Shown: positions 26,097 to 35,551, numbered from the stretch's first letter. The stretch is 64,000 nucleotides of DNA from Segetibacter sp. 3557_3 (GCF_004354985.1 NZ_SMSK01000007.1:202140-266139), one strand, 5' to 3'. Program-made: numbers and translations. Notes: generated from the letters alone by a model not told the origin.

Positions 26097-27755
26097 TTAC
26101 ACAAGCTGCTTTCTCCGTGCAAAATCTCCAAACTTCTCAGCTGTAAAACGTTCACGGCTAAAACGCTCAAAAACCTGGTCGAGCTCAAGAAGGATTGCTT
26201 CCTCATCCAGGTTTTCCTTATATACCCGGTTAAGGCGCTCGCCTTCATGATCGCCACCAAGGTGAAGGTTATACCTGCCGGGACCTGTTCCAACAAAACC
26301 AATTTCAGATATATAGCTCCGCCCGCAACCATTTGGGCAGCCGGTCATCCGGGTAATAATGTTCTCGTTAGTAAGCCCGTGTTTTTCAAGCAATGGTTCT
26401 ATTTTAGAAAGCAGGCTTGGCAAATAACGTTGTGCCTCTGCAAGCGCAAGCGGGCAGGTAGGTAAGGCTACGCACGCTATGGCATTTTTACGTAATGCCG
26501 ATGCACCATTGGTATGTTCGATTATTTTGAACTCCTGTAAAATTGAATCGATCAATGCTTTATCAGCAGGTTGAACATCGCTGATGATTACATTTTGATT
26601 GGTCGTAAACCTGAATGTTACTTTCCCTGTTTTTGCAACCTGCAACAGGGCTTCTTTTAAAGCAACCTGCTCATCATCTAATATCCGACCATTTTCTACA
26701 AATACGGTATAGTACCAAAGGCCTTCATGGTTTTGCTCCCATCCATAATAATCCGTCCGGCTGTTAAATTCCGCAATACGTGGGTCTTCAAATTTAAAGC
26801 CCATACGCTCTTCCACTTCAGCTCTATACTTCTTTACACCAAGGCGGTCGACCGTATATTTCAGACGGGCCATCTTGCGATCACTACGATTGCCGTAATC
26901 ACGCTGTACAGTAAGTATCTCGTAAATCGCTTTTAGTGTTTTATCGCCCGCTTCCACAAAGCCAATTACCGTTGCAAGTCGCGCATAGGTTTCCGGATTA
27001 CCATGGGTTGTAGACAAGCCTCCACCGATTGCTACGTTAAATCCTTTTAGTTGATTATCCTGTATTATCGCAATTAACCCTATGTCATTTCCATAAACGT
27101 CTACATCATTATTTGGCGGTATAGCAATCGCAATTTTAAACTTGCGGGGCATATACCTTTCCTGGTATAATGGGTCAACTTCTTCCTTGCGGTCATACAC
27201 CTTTTCATCATCCAGCCAGATCTCGTACCATGCTTTTGTTTTCGGCATTAACAAGGTGCTAATCTTGTCTGCATAAGCAAAAATCTCTTCGTGAATAGCA
27301 GATTGCTTTGGATGTGCACTACATAAAACGTTCCTGTTGATATCGCCGCAGGTGGCAATGGAATCAAGTTTTGCCGCATTAAATGCCTGCATAGTTGGCT
27401 TGATCTTCGACTTATAGATGCCGTGTAACTGTATCGTTTGGCGGGTAGTAATTTTGATCACACCGGTTGAATGTTCGCCGGCTACGTCGTGCATTGCGAT
27501 CCATTGATCAGCTGTTAAGAAACCACCAGGTAAACGCAGGCGTACCATGAACGTGTAAAGGCGGTCTAGCTTTTTTGCAGCCCGCTCTTCGCGTCTGTCA
27601 CGATCATCCTGCTGGTACATGCCATGGAACTTGATCAGTGCCTGGTCATCTTCGCGGATGGCTCCTGTAAGTTCATCGGACAAACTCTCTGTAATCGATC
27701 CACGCAAACCCAGGCTGCTCTCCTTTACTTTCTCTATATGCGATAAATTGCTCAT
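26097..27755 (-). CDS. cysI: Assimilatory sulfite reductase, siroheme/Fe-S hemoprotein subunit
   Basis: The 552-aa protein begins MSNLSHIEKVKESS. A longer frame to 27836 only translates an interspersed repeat. Family marks are the substrate-binding RLRLPGGF, TTRQTIQLHG and GDINRNVLC, and the four cysteines for the 4Fe-4S/siroheme unit in CVALPTC and TGCPNGCGRSY. It reduces sulfite to sulfide with electrons from CysJ. Nitrite reductase is a less likely reading given the cysJ, cysH and cysDN neighbours. It follows cysJ by about 180 bases that contain a repeat element. Confidence 0.95.
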   Translation of the reverse strand: MSNLSHIEKVKESSLGLRGSITESLSDELTGAIREDDQALIKFHGMYQQDDRDRREERAAKKLDRLYTFMVRLRLPGGFLTADQWIAMHDVAGEHSTGVIKITTRQTIQLHGIYKSKIKPTMQAFNAAKLDSIATCGDINRNVLCSAHPKQSAIHEEIFAYADKISTLLMPKTKAWYEIWLDDEKVYDRKEEVDPLYQERYMPRKFKIAIAIPPNNDVDVYGNDIGLIAIIQDNQLKGFNVAIGGGLSTTHGNPETYARLATVIGFVEAGDKTLKAIYEILTVQRDYGNRSDRKMARLKYTVDRLGVKKYRAEVEERMGFKFEDPRIAEFNSRTDYYGWEQNHEGLWYYTVFVENGRILDDEQVALKEALLQVAKTGKVTFRFTTNQNVIISDVQPADKALIDSILQEFKIIEHTNGASALRKNAIACVALPTCPLALAEAQRYLPSLLSKIEPLLEKHGLTNENIITRMTGCPNGCGRSYISEIGFVGTGPGRYNLHLGGDHEGERLNRVYKENLDEEAILLELDQVFERFSRERFTAEKFGDFARRKQLV

Positions 27756-27785
27756 GATTATATGTTCAGTTGCCTTCAGGCATGT

Positions 27786-27845
27786 ACTTTTTTTTGGGGA
27801 CCAACGATAGTGCTTTGGGCAACATCGTTGTGTCACTCACTTCTA
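27786..27845 (-). repeat. Interspersed element core, copy 8, between cysJ and cysI
   Basis: On the minus strand it reads AAGTGAGTGACACAACGATG, a short spacer, TCGTTGG, TCCCCAAAAAAAAG. Its A-rich end points toward cysI and stops about 30 bases before the cysI ATG. Confidence 0.7.
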
Positions 27846-27937
27846 CTTTTTGTTCATTTTGCATCCGGGCTGCTGCAATAGTAAAAACCCCACCCTTGCT
27901 GAAAGAATACCAATGTGCGATCGGTAAAACCTCTGCA

Positions 27938-29647
27938 TTAGTATACATCCTTCGAATACCTTGCTTCTTCTTTCAGCTGGTTAAAGTATTCTTTAGCTTC
28001 ATCTTTTGATTTCTGCCCATGTAATTCAATGATCTCGAGTAAGGCATTTTCAACCCAAACACTCATTGGATCTTTTTGTCCGCACACGTACAGGTAAGCG
28101 CCCGACTGCAACCATTCGTATAGTTGTGCCCCATGCTGCAACATCCTATGGTGCACATATAACCTTTCCGCCTGGTCATGCGAAAAAGCGACGTTTACCT
28201 GGTTCAGCACGCCAATGTCTACCCAGTTCTGAATTTCAGTTTGGTAAAGGAAGTCTGTAGCAAATTGTTGTTCACCAAAGAAGAGCCAGTTTTTTCCCGA
28301 CGCGCCTTTTGCATCCCGTTCTGCAAGGAAAGATCTGAACGCCGCAATACCGGTACCAGGTCCAACCATTATCACGTCTTTATCATCTGCAGGCAACCTG
28401 AAGCGCTTGTTTTTCTGGACAAAAAATTTCACTTCCGCACCAGCCTCCATATCACCGAGATAGGTGGAGCATAAGCCATAACGTTCTTCACCATCCAGGT
28501 GAAACTCGTCCTTTTCAACGGTAAGATGTACTTCTCCACTGTGTGCCTCTGGCGAACTGGCTACGGTATACAGTCGTGGCGCAATAGGGTTCAATAATGC
28601 AAGCGCCTCTTCAAATTGGTTTGCATCTTTTACGGGGTAAATTCTTAGCAGATCAAGCAGGTCAATTTTACCATCAGGAATTTGTTGTCCCACAAGTGCC
28701 GCATACTTTTTAACTACCGAGGGCGCAAGGTAAACGATGTTCACCCGCTTCTTTAACAGGTCAAATACCGTGAACCACTCGTCGCGGTATTCCACTTCTT
28801 TATTACGGCCTATACCGGTCACGGATATTATAGACTCAACGGTAGCATTCTGGTTTTCGGGAACAATACCAATTGAATCACCCGGCTCATATTCGGTTTC
28901 ATCTACCGACATCTCGATATGGTAAGTTTCCTTTGCTGAACCCCGGTCATTGAGGTTGATGTTGGCCAGGACAGTTCCGGAATAAATCTTTTTTGTATTC
29001 AACTTCTTTGCGACCAGTACTTCCGACGCAACAACAACAGGGGCCGTCTTTGTTTCAGGTGCAGGGTTGCTGAGTTGCTTCAGTACATTGTCGAACCAAT
29101 CACTGGCTTCCTGGTCAAACTCCAGATCGCATTTCTGGAGCGGGCTAATGCGGTTACCGCCAAGTTTGTTCAATTGCTCATCAATATCTTCACCGGTTTT
29201 GCAAAATAGCGGGTATGATGTATCGCCCAATGCGAGCACCCCATATTTTAATTTCTCGAACCGGAAGCCATTATTATAAAGGTGATCGTAGAATTTCTTT
29301 GCCGCAGCTGGTGGTTCACCGTCGCCATGGGTACTTACAACAGTCAAAAAATATTCTTCTTTTTGCAGGTCGTTTAACCGGTATTGGTCAAGGCTTACCA
29401 GCTTTACATTGATCCCGTTTTTCTTGGCTTTTGATGCAAAGTCGGTTGCAATCTTTTTTGAGTTGCCCGTTTCTGTGCCATAGGTAATCGTGATCTTATT
29501 TACACCCGGTTTAGCTACTGCTGCCGCGGGTTGAACATTGCGTTGTGCAACAACACCGTTAAGGTATCCGTTAACCCATAACACCTCATCAGCGGATAAG
29601 GTGGTTAGGAAATCCTGGAATATTTTGAGTTTACTTTCTGTAAGCAT
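27938..29647 (-). CDS. cysJ: Sulfite reductase flavoprotein subunit
   Basis: From the ATG at 29647 it is 569 aa; an ATG at 29671 adds eight residues. The flavodoxin-like FMN domain (about 50-190) has TITYGTETGNSKKIA and STHGDGEPP. The FAD domain (about 215-430) has RLYTVASSPEAHSGE and YGLCSTYL. The NADPH domain ends the protein, with VGPGTGIAAFRSFL, LFFGEQ and YVCGQKDPM. It passes electrons from NADPH to CysI in the cytoplasm. It lies 50 bases after cobA. Confidence 0.95.
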   Translation of the reverse strand: MLTESKLKIFQDFLTTLSADEVLWVNGYLNGVVAQRNVQPAAAVAKPGVNKITITYGTETGNSKKIATDFASKAKKNGINVKLVSLDQYRLNDLQKEEYFLTVVSTHGDGEPPAAAKKFYDHLYNNGFRFEKLKYGVLALGDTSYPLFCKTGEDIDEQLNKLGGNRISPLQKCDLEFDQEASDWFDNVLKQLSNPAPETKTAPVVVASEVLVAKKLNTKKIYSGTVLANINLNDRGSAKETYHIEMSVDETEYEPGDSIGIVPENQNATVESIISVTGIGRNKEVEYRDEWFTVFDLLKKRVNIVYLAPSVVKKYAALVGQQIPDGKIDLLDLLRIYPVKDANQFEEALALLNPIAPRLYTVASSPEAHSGEVHLTVEKDEFHLDGEERYGLCSTYLGDMEAGAEVKFFVQKNKRFRLPADDKDVIMVGPGTGIAAFRSFLAERDAKGASGKNWLFFGEQQFATDFLYQTEIQNWVDIGVLNQVNVAFSHDQAERLYVHHRMLQHGAQLYEWLQSGAYLYVCGQKDPMSVWVENALLEIIELHGQKSKDEAKEYFNQLKEEARYSKDVY

Positions 29648-29698
29648 CTTGCTTTGTTTTATGTTAAGCACAACGTTTAACCTTGCCGGATTACGGCC

Positions 29699-30526
29699 TT
29701 ATGCGCTCAACTTAACCTGTTCAATCACCTGGTCAACGGGTTTAAAATAATTATCATCACCAGCCCGTGTATCAAGCCAGTTAAACTGTTCATGCAGTGC
29801 TACAACCTTTCCAATGATTACCAGGGATGGTGAAACATACGACTTGTTATTACCAGTCGTGTACTCGTGAATAGGCCAGGTATGAACGTTTTGAAATGGT
29901 GTGGTCGCCTGTTCAATAACTGCGAGCATAACATCGCGTGCTATACCATTTGCAACCAGGTTCTTTACGATTGTGTCCAGGGTTTCGGACGACATATAAA
30001 ATACAAGTGTATCGTTTGTAGCTGCAAGTTCCTGCCAGTAGCTGTTGGCAAGTTGGTTCGACTTATAACAGGTCAGAAACCGGACTGCAGTAGAGTAACC
30101 CCTTGCTGTTAAAGGTATGCCCGCCATTGCAGCTGCCCCGGAAGCTGCTGTAATCCCCGGAACGATCTCGTATGCAATATTGTTTTCGACCAATATTTGC
30201 AACTCATCCAGGATGTTTGAAAAAAACGATACGTCGCCACCTTTAAGCCGCACCACCAATTTGTCTTGCCGGGCGTAAAACACCAACAACTCGTTAATGG
30301 TATCTTGCGGGGTAGATCGTTCCTGACCAGACTGTTTACCTACATATATAATTTCCGCATTCGGCTTAACATGGGCGCTTAAAATATCTTCGCTCACCAG
30401 CCTGTCGGTTAATACTACGTCAGCTTGTTGAAGGTAGCGTACCGTCTTAAGCGTAATCAGTTCAGGATCACCCGGACCAGCTCCTGCAAGTATTACTTTG
30501 CCTCTATGTGTAAGTTTTCCTGTCAT
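29699..30526 (-). CDS. cobA: Uroporphyrinogen-III C-methyltransferase
   Basis: The 275-aa protein has the SAM-dependent tetrapyrrole methylase fold: VILAGAGPGDPELITLK at the start, VVRLKGGDVSFFS, and the ITAASGAAAMAGIPLTARG block. It methylates uroporphyrinogen III to precorrin-2, the first step to siroheme. The next steps would come from the CysG-N half of the gene at 19.5-21.1 kb; no separate ferrochelatase is seen. It lies 30 bases after cysN in the operon. The C-terminus is about 20 residues longer than the core domain needs. Confidence 0.93.
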   Translation of the reverse strand: MTGKLTHRGKVILAGAGPGDPELITLKTVRYLQQADVVLTDRLVSEDILSAHVKPNAEIIYVGKQSGQERSTPQDTINELLVFYARQDKLVVRLKGGDVSFFSNILDELQILVENNIAYEIVPGITAASGAAAMAGIPLTARGYSTAVRFLTCYKSNQLANSYWQELAATNDTLVFYMSSETLDTIVKNLVANGIARDVMLAVIEQATTPFQNVHTWPIHEYTTGNNKSYVSPSLVIIGKVVALHEQFNWLDTRAGDDNYFKPVDQVIEQVKLSA

Positions 30527-30556
30527 AGACTACCGGATAAAAAGTGTATCAGAGTA

Positions 30557-31798
30557 TTATTGGATCATGCATGCGCCCACCGTGACGCAACTGGTTTCAT
30601 CAATCAATATGGCACCACCATTATCACGCAACCTGTTGTACGAATCAAAGGCTACCGGTGAGGCTGTTTTAATGGTAGCCCTGATGATGTCGTTTAGTTC
30701 TGCTCTTTCCGGTGCAGGTTCTTGTTGCAGTGTATTCACATCAAGCTTGTAGGCAATCTCGCGCACCACTGCACGCACCACCCGGCTGTTGATCTGGAAC
30801 AGGTATTTGTTGCCGGGAACCAAGGGTTTATTGCCCATCCAGCATAGGAGCACCTCAAATTCCTGTTCGGTATTTGGCTGATTATCTCTCCTGACGATAA
30901 GATCACCACGACTCACATCAACGTCATCTTCCAGGTGCAACACCACGCTTTGCAGGGCAAACGCCTCATCTGTTTCCTTACCACCAATTTCAATCGATGA
31001 TATGGTACTTTCTATACCGGAAGGCTGTATTACAACCTTGTCGCCTTTGCGATAAACTCCGCTGATTACTTTACCGGCATAACCCCGGTAATCGTGCAGT
31101 TCGGCTACCTGTGGACGGATAACATACTGTACCGAAAACCGTGGATCGGTAAGGTTTACGTCGTTTTCGACCTCGATATTTTCGAGGTAGTGCAATAAGG
31201 ACTCGCCCTCGTACCACGGGAAGTTGGGTGAAACCTCAACAATGTTATCGCCATTCAAGGCGCTAATTGGTATATACTTTACGTCTTTTAAATTGAGCGA
31301 CTTTGCCACTTCCTGGTAGTCTCCAACAATCTGGTTGTAAACTTCTTCGGAGTAACCAACAAGGTCCATTTTGTTGATTGCAACAACGATATGTGGAATG
31401 TTCAGCAGGGATGCGATAATCGAGTGCCTGCGGGTTTGTTCTACTACCCCATTGCGGGCGTCCACAAGAATGATCGCAAGTTCTGAATTTGAAGCACCGG
31501 TAACCATATTACGGGTGTACTGAATATGCCCAGGTGCATCGGCAATTATAAATTTTCGTTTTGGCGTGGAGAAGTACTTGTAAGCAACGTCAATCGTTAT
31601 CCCCTGCTCCCGCTCGGCACGAAGACCATCAGTTAACAAGGCCAGGTCAATCTCCCCAAGGTCTTTGTTTTTACTTTGTTTCTCAATGGCTTCAAGTTGG
31701 TCAATTAGTATGGATTTGCTGTCGTATAACAAACGACCAATGAGGGTACTTTTTCCATCATCAACACTACCAGCGGTTATAAATCGTAAAATGTCCAT
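30557..31798 (-). CDS. cysN: Sulfate adenylyltransferase subunit 1 (GTPase)
   Basis: The 413-aa protein is an EF-Tu-like GTPase: P-loop AGSVDDGKSTLIGRLLYD, DAPGHIQYTRNM (G3) and AINKMDLVGY (G4), followed by two beta-barrel domains. GTP hydrolysis drives APS formation by CysD. The length shows no C-terminal CysC kinase fusion, which fits the APS-type reductase next door. The start is the ATG at 31798, 86 bases after cysD. Confidence 0.95.
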   Translation of the reverse strand: MDILRFITAGSVDDGKSTLIGRLLYDSKSILIDQLEAIEKQSKNKDLGEIDLALLTDGLRAEREQGITIDVAYKYFSTPKRKFIIADAPGHIQYTRNMVTGASNSELAIILVDARNGVVEQTRRHSIIASLLNIPHIVVAINKMDLVGYSEEVYNQIVGDYQEVAKSLNLKDVKYIPISALNGDNIVEVSPNFPWYEGESLLHYLENIEVENDVNLTDPRFSVQYVIRPQVAELHDYRGYAGKVISGVYRKGDKVVIQPSGIESTISSIEIGGKETDEAFALQSVVLHLEDDVDVSRGDLIVRRDNQPNTEQEFEVLLCWMGNKPLVPGNKYLFQINSRVVRAVVREIAYKLDVNTLQQEPAPERAELNDIIRATIKTASPVAFDSYNRLRDNGGAILIDETSCVTVGACMIQ

Positions 31799-31884
31799 GC
31801 CTTTCTCTACAGGTATTTTAAAGATTAACGAGGTCGTGCCTTCGACCTGGTTTCGAATAAGGTTCTTGTCAGCAGGTAATAGGG

Positions 31885-32793
31885 TTAAAAGTAGCCGCTC
31901 TTTTTGCGGTCTTCCATTGCAGCCTCCGACACCCGGTCGTCGATCCTCGTTTCACCACGCTCACTTGTTTTTGTGGCGATAATTTCGTTGATGATGTCGT
32001 CGATTGCTGTGGCATCTGACTCCACTGCTGCAGTACAGGTCATGTCGCCTACGGTACGGTAACGAACCTTTTTCTTCAGTACAACATCCCCCGGGTCTAA
32101 TTTAATAAAGTCTGAAATTGCTACGAGCTGTCCCTCATGCTGAAGCACCTCCCGTTCGTGTGCAAAATAGATTGAAGGGAGTTCAATTTGCTCGCGGCGG
32201 ATATAGTTCCATACATCCAGTTCGGTCCAGTTGCTGATGGGAAAAGCGCGTACGTTTTCGCCTTTATGAATTTTTCCGTTATAGGTGTTCCAGAGTTCGG
32301 GCCGTTGCAGCTTAGGGTTCCACTGACCAAATTCGTCGCGAACAGAAAATATCCGCTCTTTTGCCCGGGCTTTTTCTTCATCACGGCGGGCGCCGCCTAT
32401 GAGGGCGTCAAATTTAAACTCTTCGATCAGGTCGAGCAGGGTATAAGTTTGGAGGGCATTGCGACTGGCAAACTTTCCTTTTTGTTCGGTCAGGCTCTTT
32501 TCGCGAATGGTATCTTCTACTTTTCGCACGATCAGCTTTTCACCAATCTGTTCAACGAGTTCATCACGAAAGTCAAGGGCCTCGGGAAAGTTATGGCCGG
32601 TGTCGATGTGTACCAAAGGGAAAGGAAACTTTCCGGGTCTGAATGCTTTTAAGGCAAGGTGTACAAGGGTAATTGAGTCCTTACCACCTGAAAACAACAA
32701 AGCGGGACGCTCAAACTGGCCCGCAACCTCACGCATGATGTGAATGGCTTCTGACTCCAGTTGTCCCAGGTAATCTAAATGGTATTTACTCAT
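31885..32793 (-). CDS. cysD: Sulfate adenylyltransferase subunit 2
   Basis: The 302-aa PP-loop enzyme has SGGKDSITLVHLALKAF near the start, VHIDTGHNFPE and a C-terminal TERGETRIDDR. It adenylates sulfate to APS in a heterodimer with CysN. It starts 17 bases after cysH ends, so cysH-cysD are one transcript. Confidence 0.96.
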   Translation of the reverse strand: MSKYHLDYLGQLESEAIHIMREVAGQFERPALLFSGGKDSITLVHLALKAFRPGKFPFPLVHIDTGHNFPEALDFRDELVEQIGEKLIVRKVEDTIREKSLTEQKGKFASRNALQTYTLLDLIEEFKFDALIGGARRDEEKARAKERIFSVRDEFGQWNPKLQRPELWNTYNGKIHKGENVRAFPISNWTELDVWNYIRREQIELPSIYFAHEREVLQHEGQLVAISDFIKLDPGDVVLKKKVRYRTVGDMTCTAAVESDATAIDDIINEIIATKTSERGETRIDDRVSEAAMEDRKKSGYF

Positions 32794-32810
32794 TTCCTTA
32801 TCTATTTATA

Positions 32811-33533
32811 TTAATCCACAACGTGAACGTGCAGCCCACACTCTTTTTTTTCGGTGTCTTCCCACCACCACCGTCCTGCCCTAAAGTCTTCACCTGGCCG
32901 AACAGCACGAGTACATGGGGCACAGCCGATACTAACAAATCCTTTGTCGTGCAATGGATTATATGGGATGTTGTGTTTGCGGATATATTCCTTTACTTCT
33001 TCAGTTGACCAGTGGAGAATAGGGTGGTATTTCAACACGTTGTTGCCTTCATCCCACTCCACCTGTGGCATTTCGTGGCGCGAGGTTGAGTGCTCGGCCC
33101 TGAGCCCGGTAATCCAGACAGCCTGTTCATTTAACGCCCTTTTTAACGGCTCAACCTTCCGGATGTAACAACAAGACTTCCGGTTTTCCACCGACTCGTA
33201 AAATGAATTGGGGCCGTTTGTACCAACAAAAGTTTCAATGAGGTCGTGATCGGGATAATATGGTTTCACCCGGGTATTGTAACGTTCATTGGTAGCGCTC
33301 CAAACCGAATATGTCTCGGGAAAGAGCCTGCCCGTATCCAGGGTAAATATGCTGATAGGAAGTTTGTTCGACAGGATGATGTGGGTGATTGCCTGGTCCT
33401 CGAAGCTAAAGCTTGTTGAAAAAGTAACCCGGCCGGGATAACGACTGCTCAGATCGAAAAGTACCTCTTCAATGGATAAGCTGGCTACCCGCTGCTGAAT
33501 CTCTGTTAAATAATCAGGGTGTGTAAGAAGCAT
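32811..33533 (-). CDS. cysH: Adenylyl-sulfate (APS-type) reductase
   Basis: The 240-aa protein has the PP-loop-like STSFSFEDQAITH, FTLDTGRLFPET and the catalytic C-terminal ECGLH (C232). It also has the CC (121-122) plus CxxC (204, 207) set that binds a 4Fe-4S cluster in APS reductases and is missing in true PAPS reductases. It should therefore reduce APS directly to sulfite with thioredoxin as donor, which fits the lack of a cysC gene here. It is the first gene of the sulfur operon. Confidence 0.93.
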   Translation of the reverse strand: MLLTHPDYLTEIQQRVASLSIEEVLFDLSSRYPGRVTFSTSFSFEDQAITHIILSNKLPISIFTLDTGRLFPETYSVWSATNERYNTRVKPYYPDHDLIETFVGTNGPNSFYESVENRKSCCYIRKVEPLKRALNEQAVWITGLRAEHSTSRHEMPQVEWDEGNNVLKYHPILHWSTEEVKEYIRKHNIPYNPLHDKGFVSIGCAPCTRAVRPGEDFRAGRWWWEDTEKKECGLHVHVVD

Positions 33534-33888
33534 CTTATTGAAAATGTGCCTGTTAAAGCGTTTAGGTCAAAAAAATGGCGGGCAAGGTTCGTGTTTCCGG
33601 CTTTGAAACGACAACAAAAAGCATTGTTGTAACAGGCGATCAAACAATTAAAACATGCACGAACTACATGCCTTAAGCTCATTTCAATAGCGAAGATATA
33701 TTATGGAACCGAAAAAACGGGGAATAGTCTACAGAATTAATAGGATTTTAAAAGTTCCCTGAACTTGTAGGCATTTTTCGACAATTTCTGAATAACCCGT
33801 CTTTTGCGGTAGCTTTTATCAGGTTTTCGAATGAAAAGCCAAGAAGCATCATGTAAGACTGCAGAGAAGAAATTATTTAAAAAAGAAA
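33534..33888. other. Intergenic region upstream of cysH
   Basis: No gene is seen. The cysH promoter should lie here, but I find no full TTTG-N19-TAnnTTTG match. TAATTCTG followed by TAGAC on the minus strand (about 33727-33738) faintly resembles the promoter/operator at 25.35 kb, and is too weak to call. Confidence 0.5.
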
Positions 33889-33906
33889 AAACCCCTTTCG
33901 GGGTTT
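33889..33906 (-). terminator. Terminator of tRNA-Ala
   Basis: AAACCCC-GAAA-GGGGTTT read on the minus strand is followed by TTTTCTTTTTT. It starts 8 bases after the tRNA 3' end. Confidence 0.8.
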
Positions 33907-33913
33907 AAAACTG

Positions 33914-33987
33914 TGGAGATTACCGGAGTCGAACCGGTGACCTTTTGCATGCCATGCAAACGCTCTAGCCAGCTGAGCTAAACCCCC
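33914..33987 (-). tRNA. tRNA-Ala (anticodon GGC)
   Basis: The minus strand folds into a full cloverleaf. The acceptor is GGGGGTT/AATCTCC, with G-U pairs but no gaps, and the D arm is GCTC...GAGC. The anticodon stem TTTGC/GCAAA has loop ATGGCAT (GGC), and the T arm is ACCGG-TTCGACT-CCGGT, with discriminator A. CCA is not encoded in full. Confidence 0.93.
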
Positions 33988-34125
33988 ATTTAAGCGACGC
34001 AAATGTATTGGTTGAGCTTCGTGCCAGCAAAAAAATCTTTGCCGGCCTGCGGGGGCGAGCCCCATCTTCCTGATTGCAACCAATTAATCCCATATGGTGG
34101 AGGTTTTGCCGCCCAAGGATTTAGG

Positions 34126-34184
34126 GTACAAGTGAGTGACACAACAAAAGATCAATCAAGGTACCAATGCTGGTCACCAAAAGT
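34126..34184 (+). repeat. Interspersed element core, copy 9
   Basis: GTACAAGTGAGTGACACAAC is followed after a short spacer by CAATGCTGGTCACCAAAAG, matching copies 8 and 12. It lies between tRNA-Ala and the 3' end of the citrate synthase gene. Confidence 0.65.
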
Positions 34185-34225
34185 CTCTAATCTTAGCACA
34201 TCCTGATCCGACGAGTGCGTCTTTA

Positions 34226-35551
34226 TTAACCTTCCCATATTTCGCCTTTACCCTCGAGCCATTGTTTAACCAGTTCGGTTGTAACACTTTTTGGGCGCTC
34301 CAGTGGAAATCCAAGCGCACGATCCCAGCACAAGCTGGCAAGTACGCCAAGGGCGCGGCTAACACCGAAAAGGACGGTATAAAACTCATATTCAACCAGG
34401 CCGTAGTGCACAAGCAGCGCGCCGCTGTGTGCATCCACATTAGGCCATGGATTTTTTACTTTGCCCAGGGACTGTAAGATCGGCGGAACGGTTTCATAAA
34501 TGTTCCAGACGGTTTGCACCAGCGGATCGTTGGGCATATGTTTCTTTCCAAATTCCATTTGGGCGGTAAACCGAGGGTCGGTTTTACGTAAAACCGCGTG
34601 CCCATATCCAGGAACCACTTTACCCTCAGAAAGCGTTTTGCGAACATATTCAGCAATCTGATCGGCAGATGGACTCTCGGTTCCGAGCTGCTCGCGCATT
34701 TCGAATATCCACTTGATCACTTCCTGGTTAGCCAATCCGTGAAGCGGGCCGGCAAGACCGTTCATGCCGGCAGCAAAACTTTGGTAAGCATCACTAAGTG
34801 CAGAACCAACCAGGTGGGTGGTATGAGCGCTTACGTTTCCGCCTTCGTGGTCGGCGTGTATGGTCATGTACAAACGCATCAGCTCGTGAAAGCTTTCGTC
34901 GTTGTAGCCCATCATATGGGCGAGGTTTCCGCTCCAGTCGAGCAGGCCGTTGGGCTGAATGTGTTGGTTCTTTTTATATTTCCGGCGGTAGATGTAGGCG
35001 GCAACCCTGGGTAATCTTGCGATCAGGTCCATGGCATCGTCGAACATTACGTCCCAATAATCTTTTTTGTTCATGCCTTCTGCATAGGCACGGGCAAACC
35101 GGCTTTCCGTTTGCAGGGCCATGATGCCCACGACAAACATGGTCATCGGGTGGGTATCAAGCGGTAAGGCGTCGATTGTAGAAAAAACGTGGTTGGGTAC
35201 ATGGCTTTTACGCTGCCACACGTTGGTAATATGGTTTACATCCTCTTCGTTGGGTAACTCTCCGATGAGCATCAGGTAGAACAGCCCTTCGGGTAATGGC
35301 TCGCTGCCTCCTGAAGATTTTGGAAGTTTTTCACGTAGCTCGGGAATGGTATAACCCCGGAAACGAATACCTTCCTGTGCGTCTAAGAGGCTCGTTTCAG
35401 ATACGAGCCCGGTGATACCCCGCATTCCCTGGTAAGCCTGTGCCAGGGTAACTTCACCAATCTTTTTCTTGCCGTGTTCCTTAAGTAACTCTTTCAATTC
35501 CGCATTTGCCACATCCGCTTTTTCTTTAAACCGATCTTTTAGTATACCCAT
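34226..35551 (-). CDS. Citrate synthase, mitochondrial-like type
   Basis: It condenses oxaloacetate and acetyl-CoA in the TCA cycle. Starting at MGILKDRFKEKADVANAELK it is 441 aa; an upstream extension to 35644 in the same frame is not family-like. The match is to the eukaryotic mitochondrial enzyme rather than to GltA. It has HADHEGGNVSAHTTHLVGSA, AAGMNGLAGPLHGLANQEV and the catalytic PGYGHAVLRKTDPR block with its active-site histidine. The second active-site histidine is in GPLHGLA and the catalytic Asp is in NVDAHSG. It is transcribed away from the LptF/G gene with no clear partner. Confidence 0.95.
   Translation of the reverse strand: MGILKDRFKEKADVANAELKELLKEHGKKKIGEVTLAQAYQGMRGITGLVSETSLLDAQEGIRFRGYTIPELREKLPKSSGGSEPLPEGLFYLMLIGELPNEEDVNHITNVWQRKSHVPNHVFSTIDALPLDTHPMTMFVVGIMALQTESRFARAYAEGMNKKDYWDVMFDDAMDLIARLPRVAAYIYRRKYKKNQHIQPNGLLDWSGNLAHMMGYNDESFHELMRLYMTIHADHEGGNVSAHTTHLVGSALSDAYQSFAAGMNGLAGPLHGLANQEVIKWIFEMREQLGTESPSADQIAEYVRKTLSEGKVVPGYGHAVLRKTDPRFTAQMEFGKKHMPNDPLVQTVWNIYETVPPILQSLGKVKNPWPNVDAHSGALLVHYGLVEYEFYTVLFGVSRALGVLASLCWDRALGFPLERPKSVTTELVKQWLEGKGEIWEG

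Noticed and set aside
27756..27836. 27-residue upstream extension of cysI
   Set aside because: The residues are a translation of an interspersed repeat; the family alignment starts at MSNLSHIEK.
33700..33760. Second copy of the GTCTAC palindrome upstream of cysH
   Set aside because: Only one half-site (GTAGAC on the minus strand) is intact and the total match is 11 of 19; too weak to call.
33877..34083. 68-aa open frame on the minus strand
   Set aside because: It runs across tRNA-Ala and its terminator.
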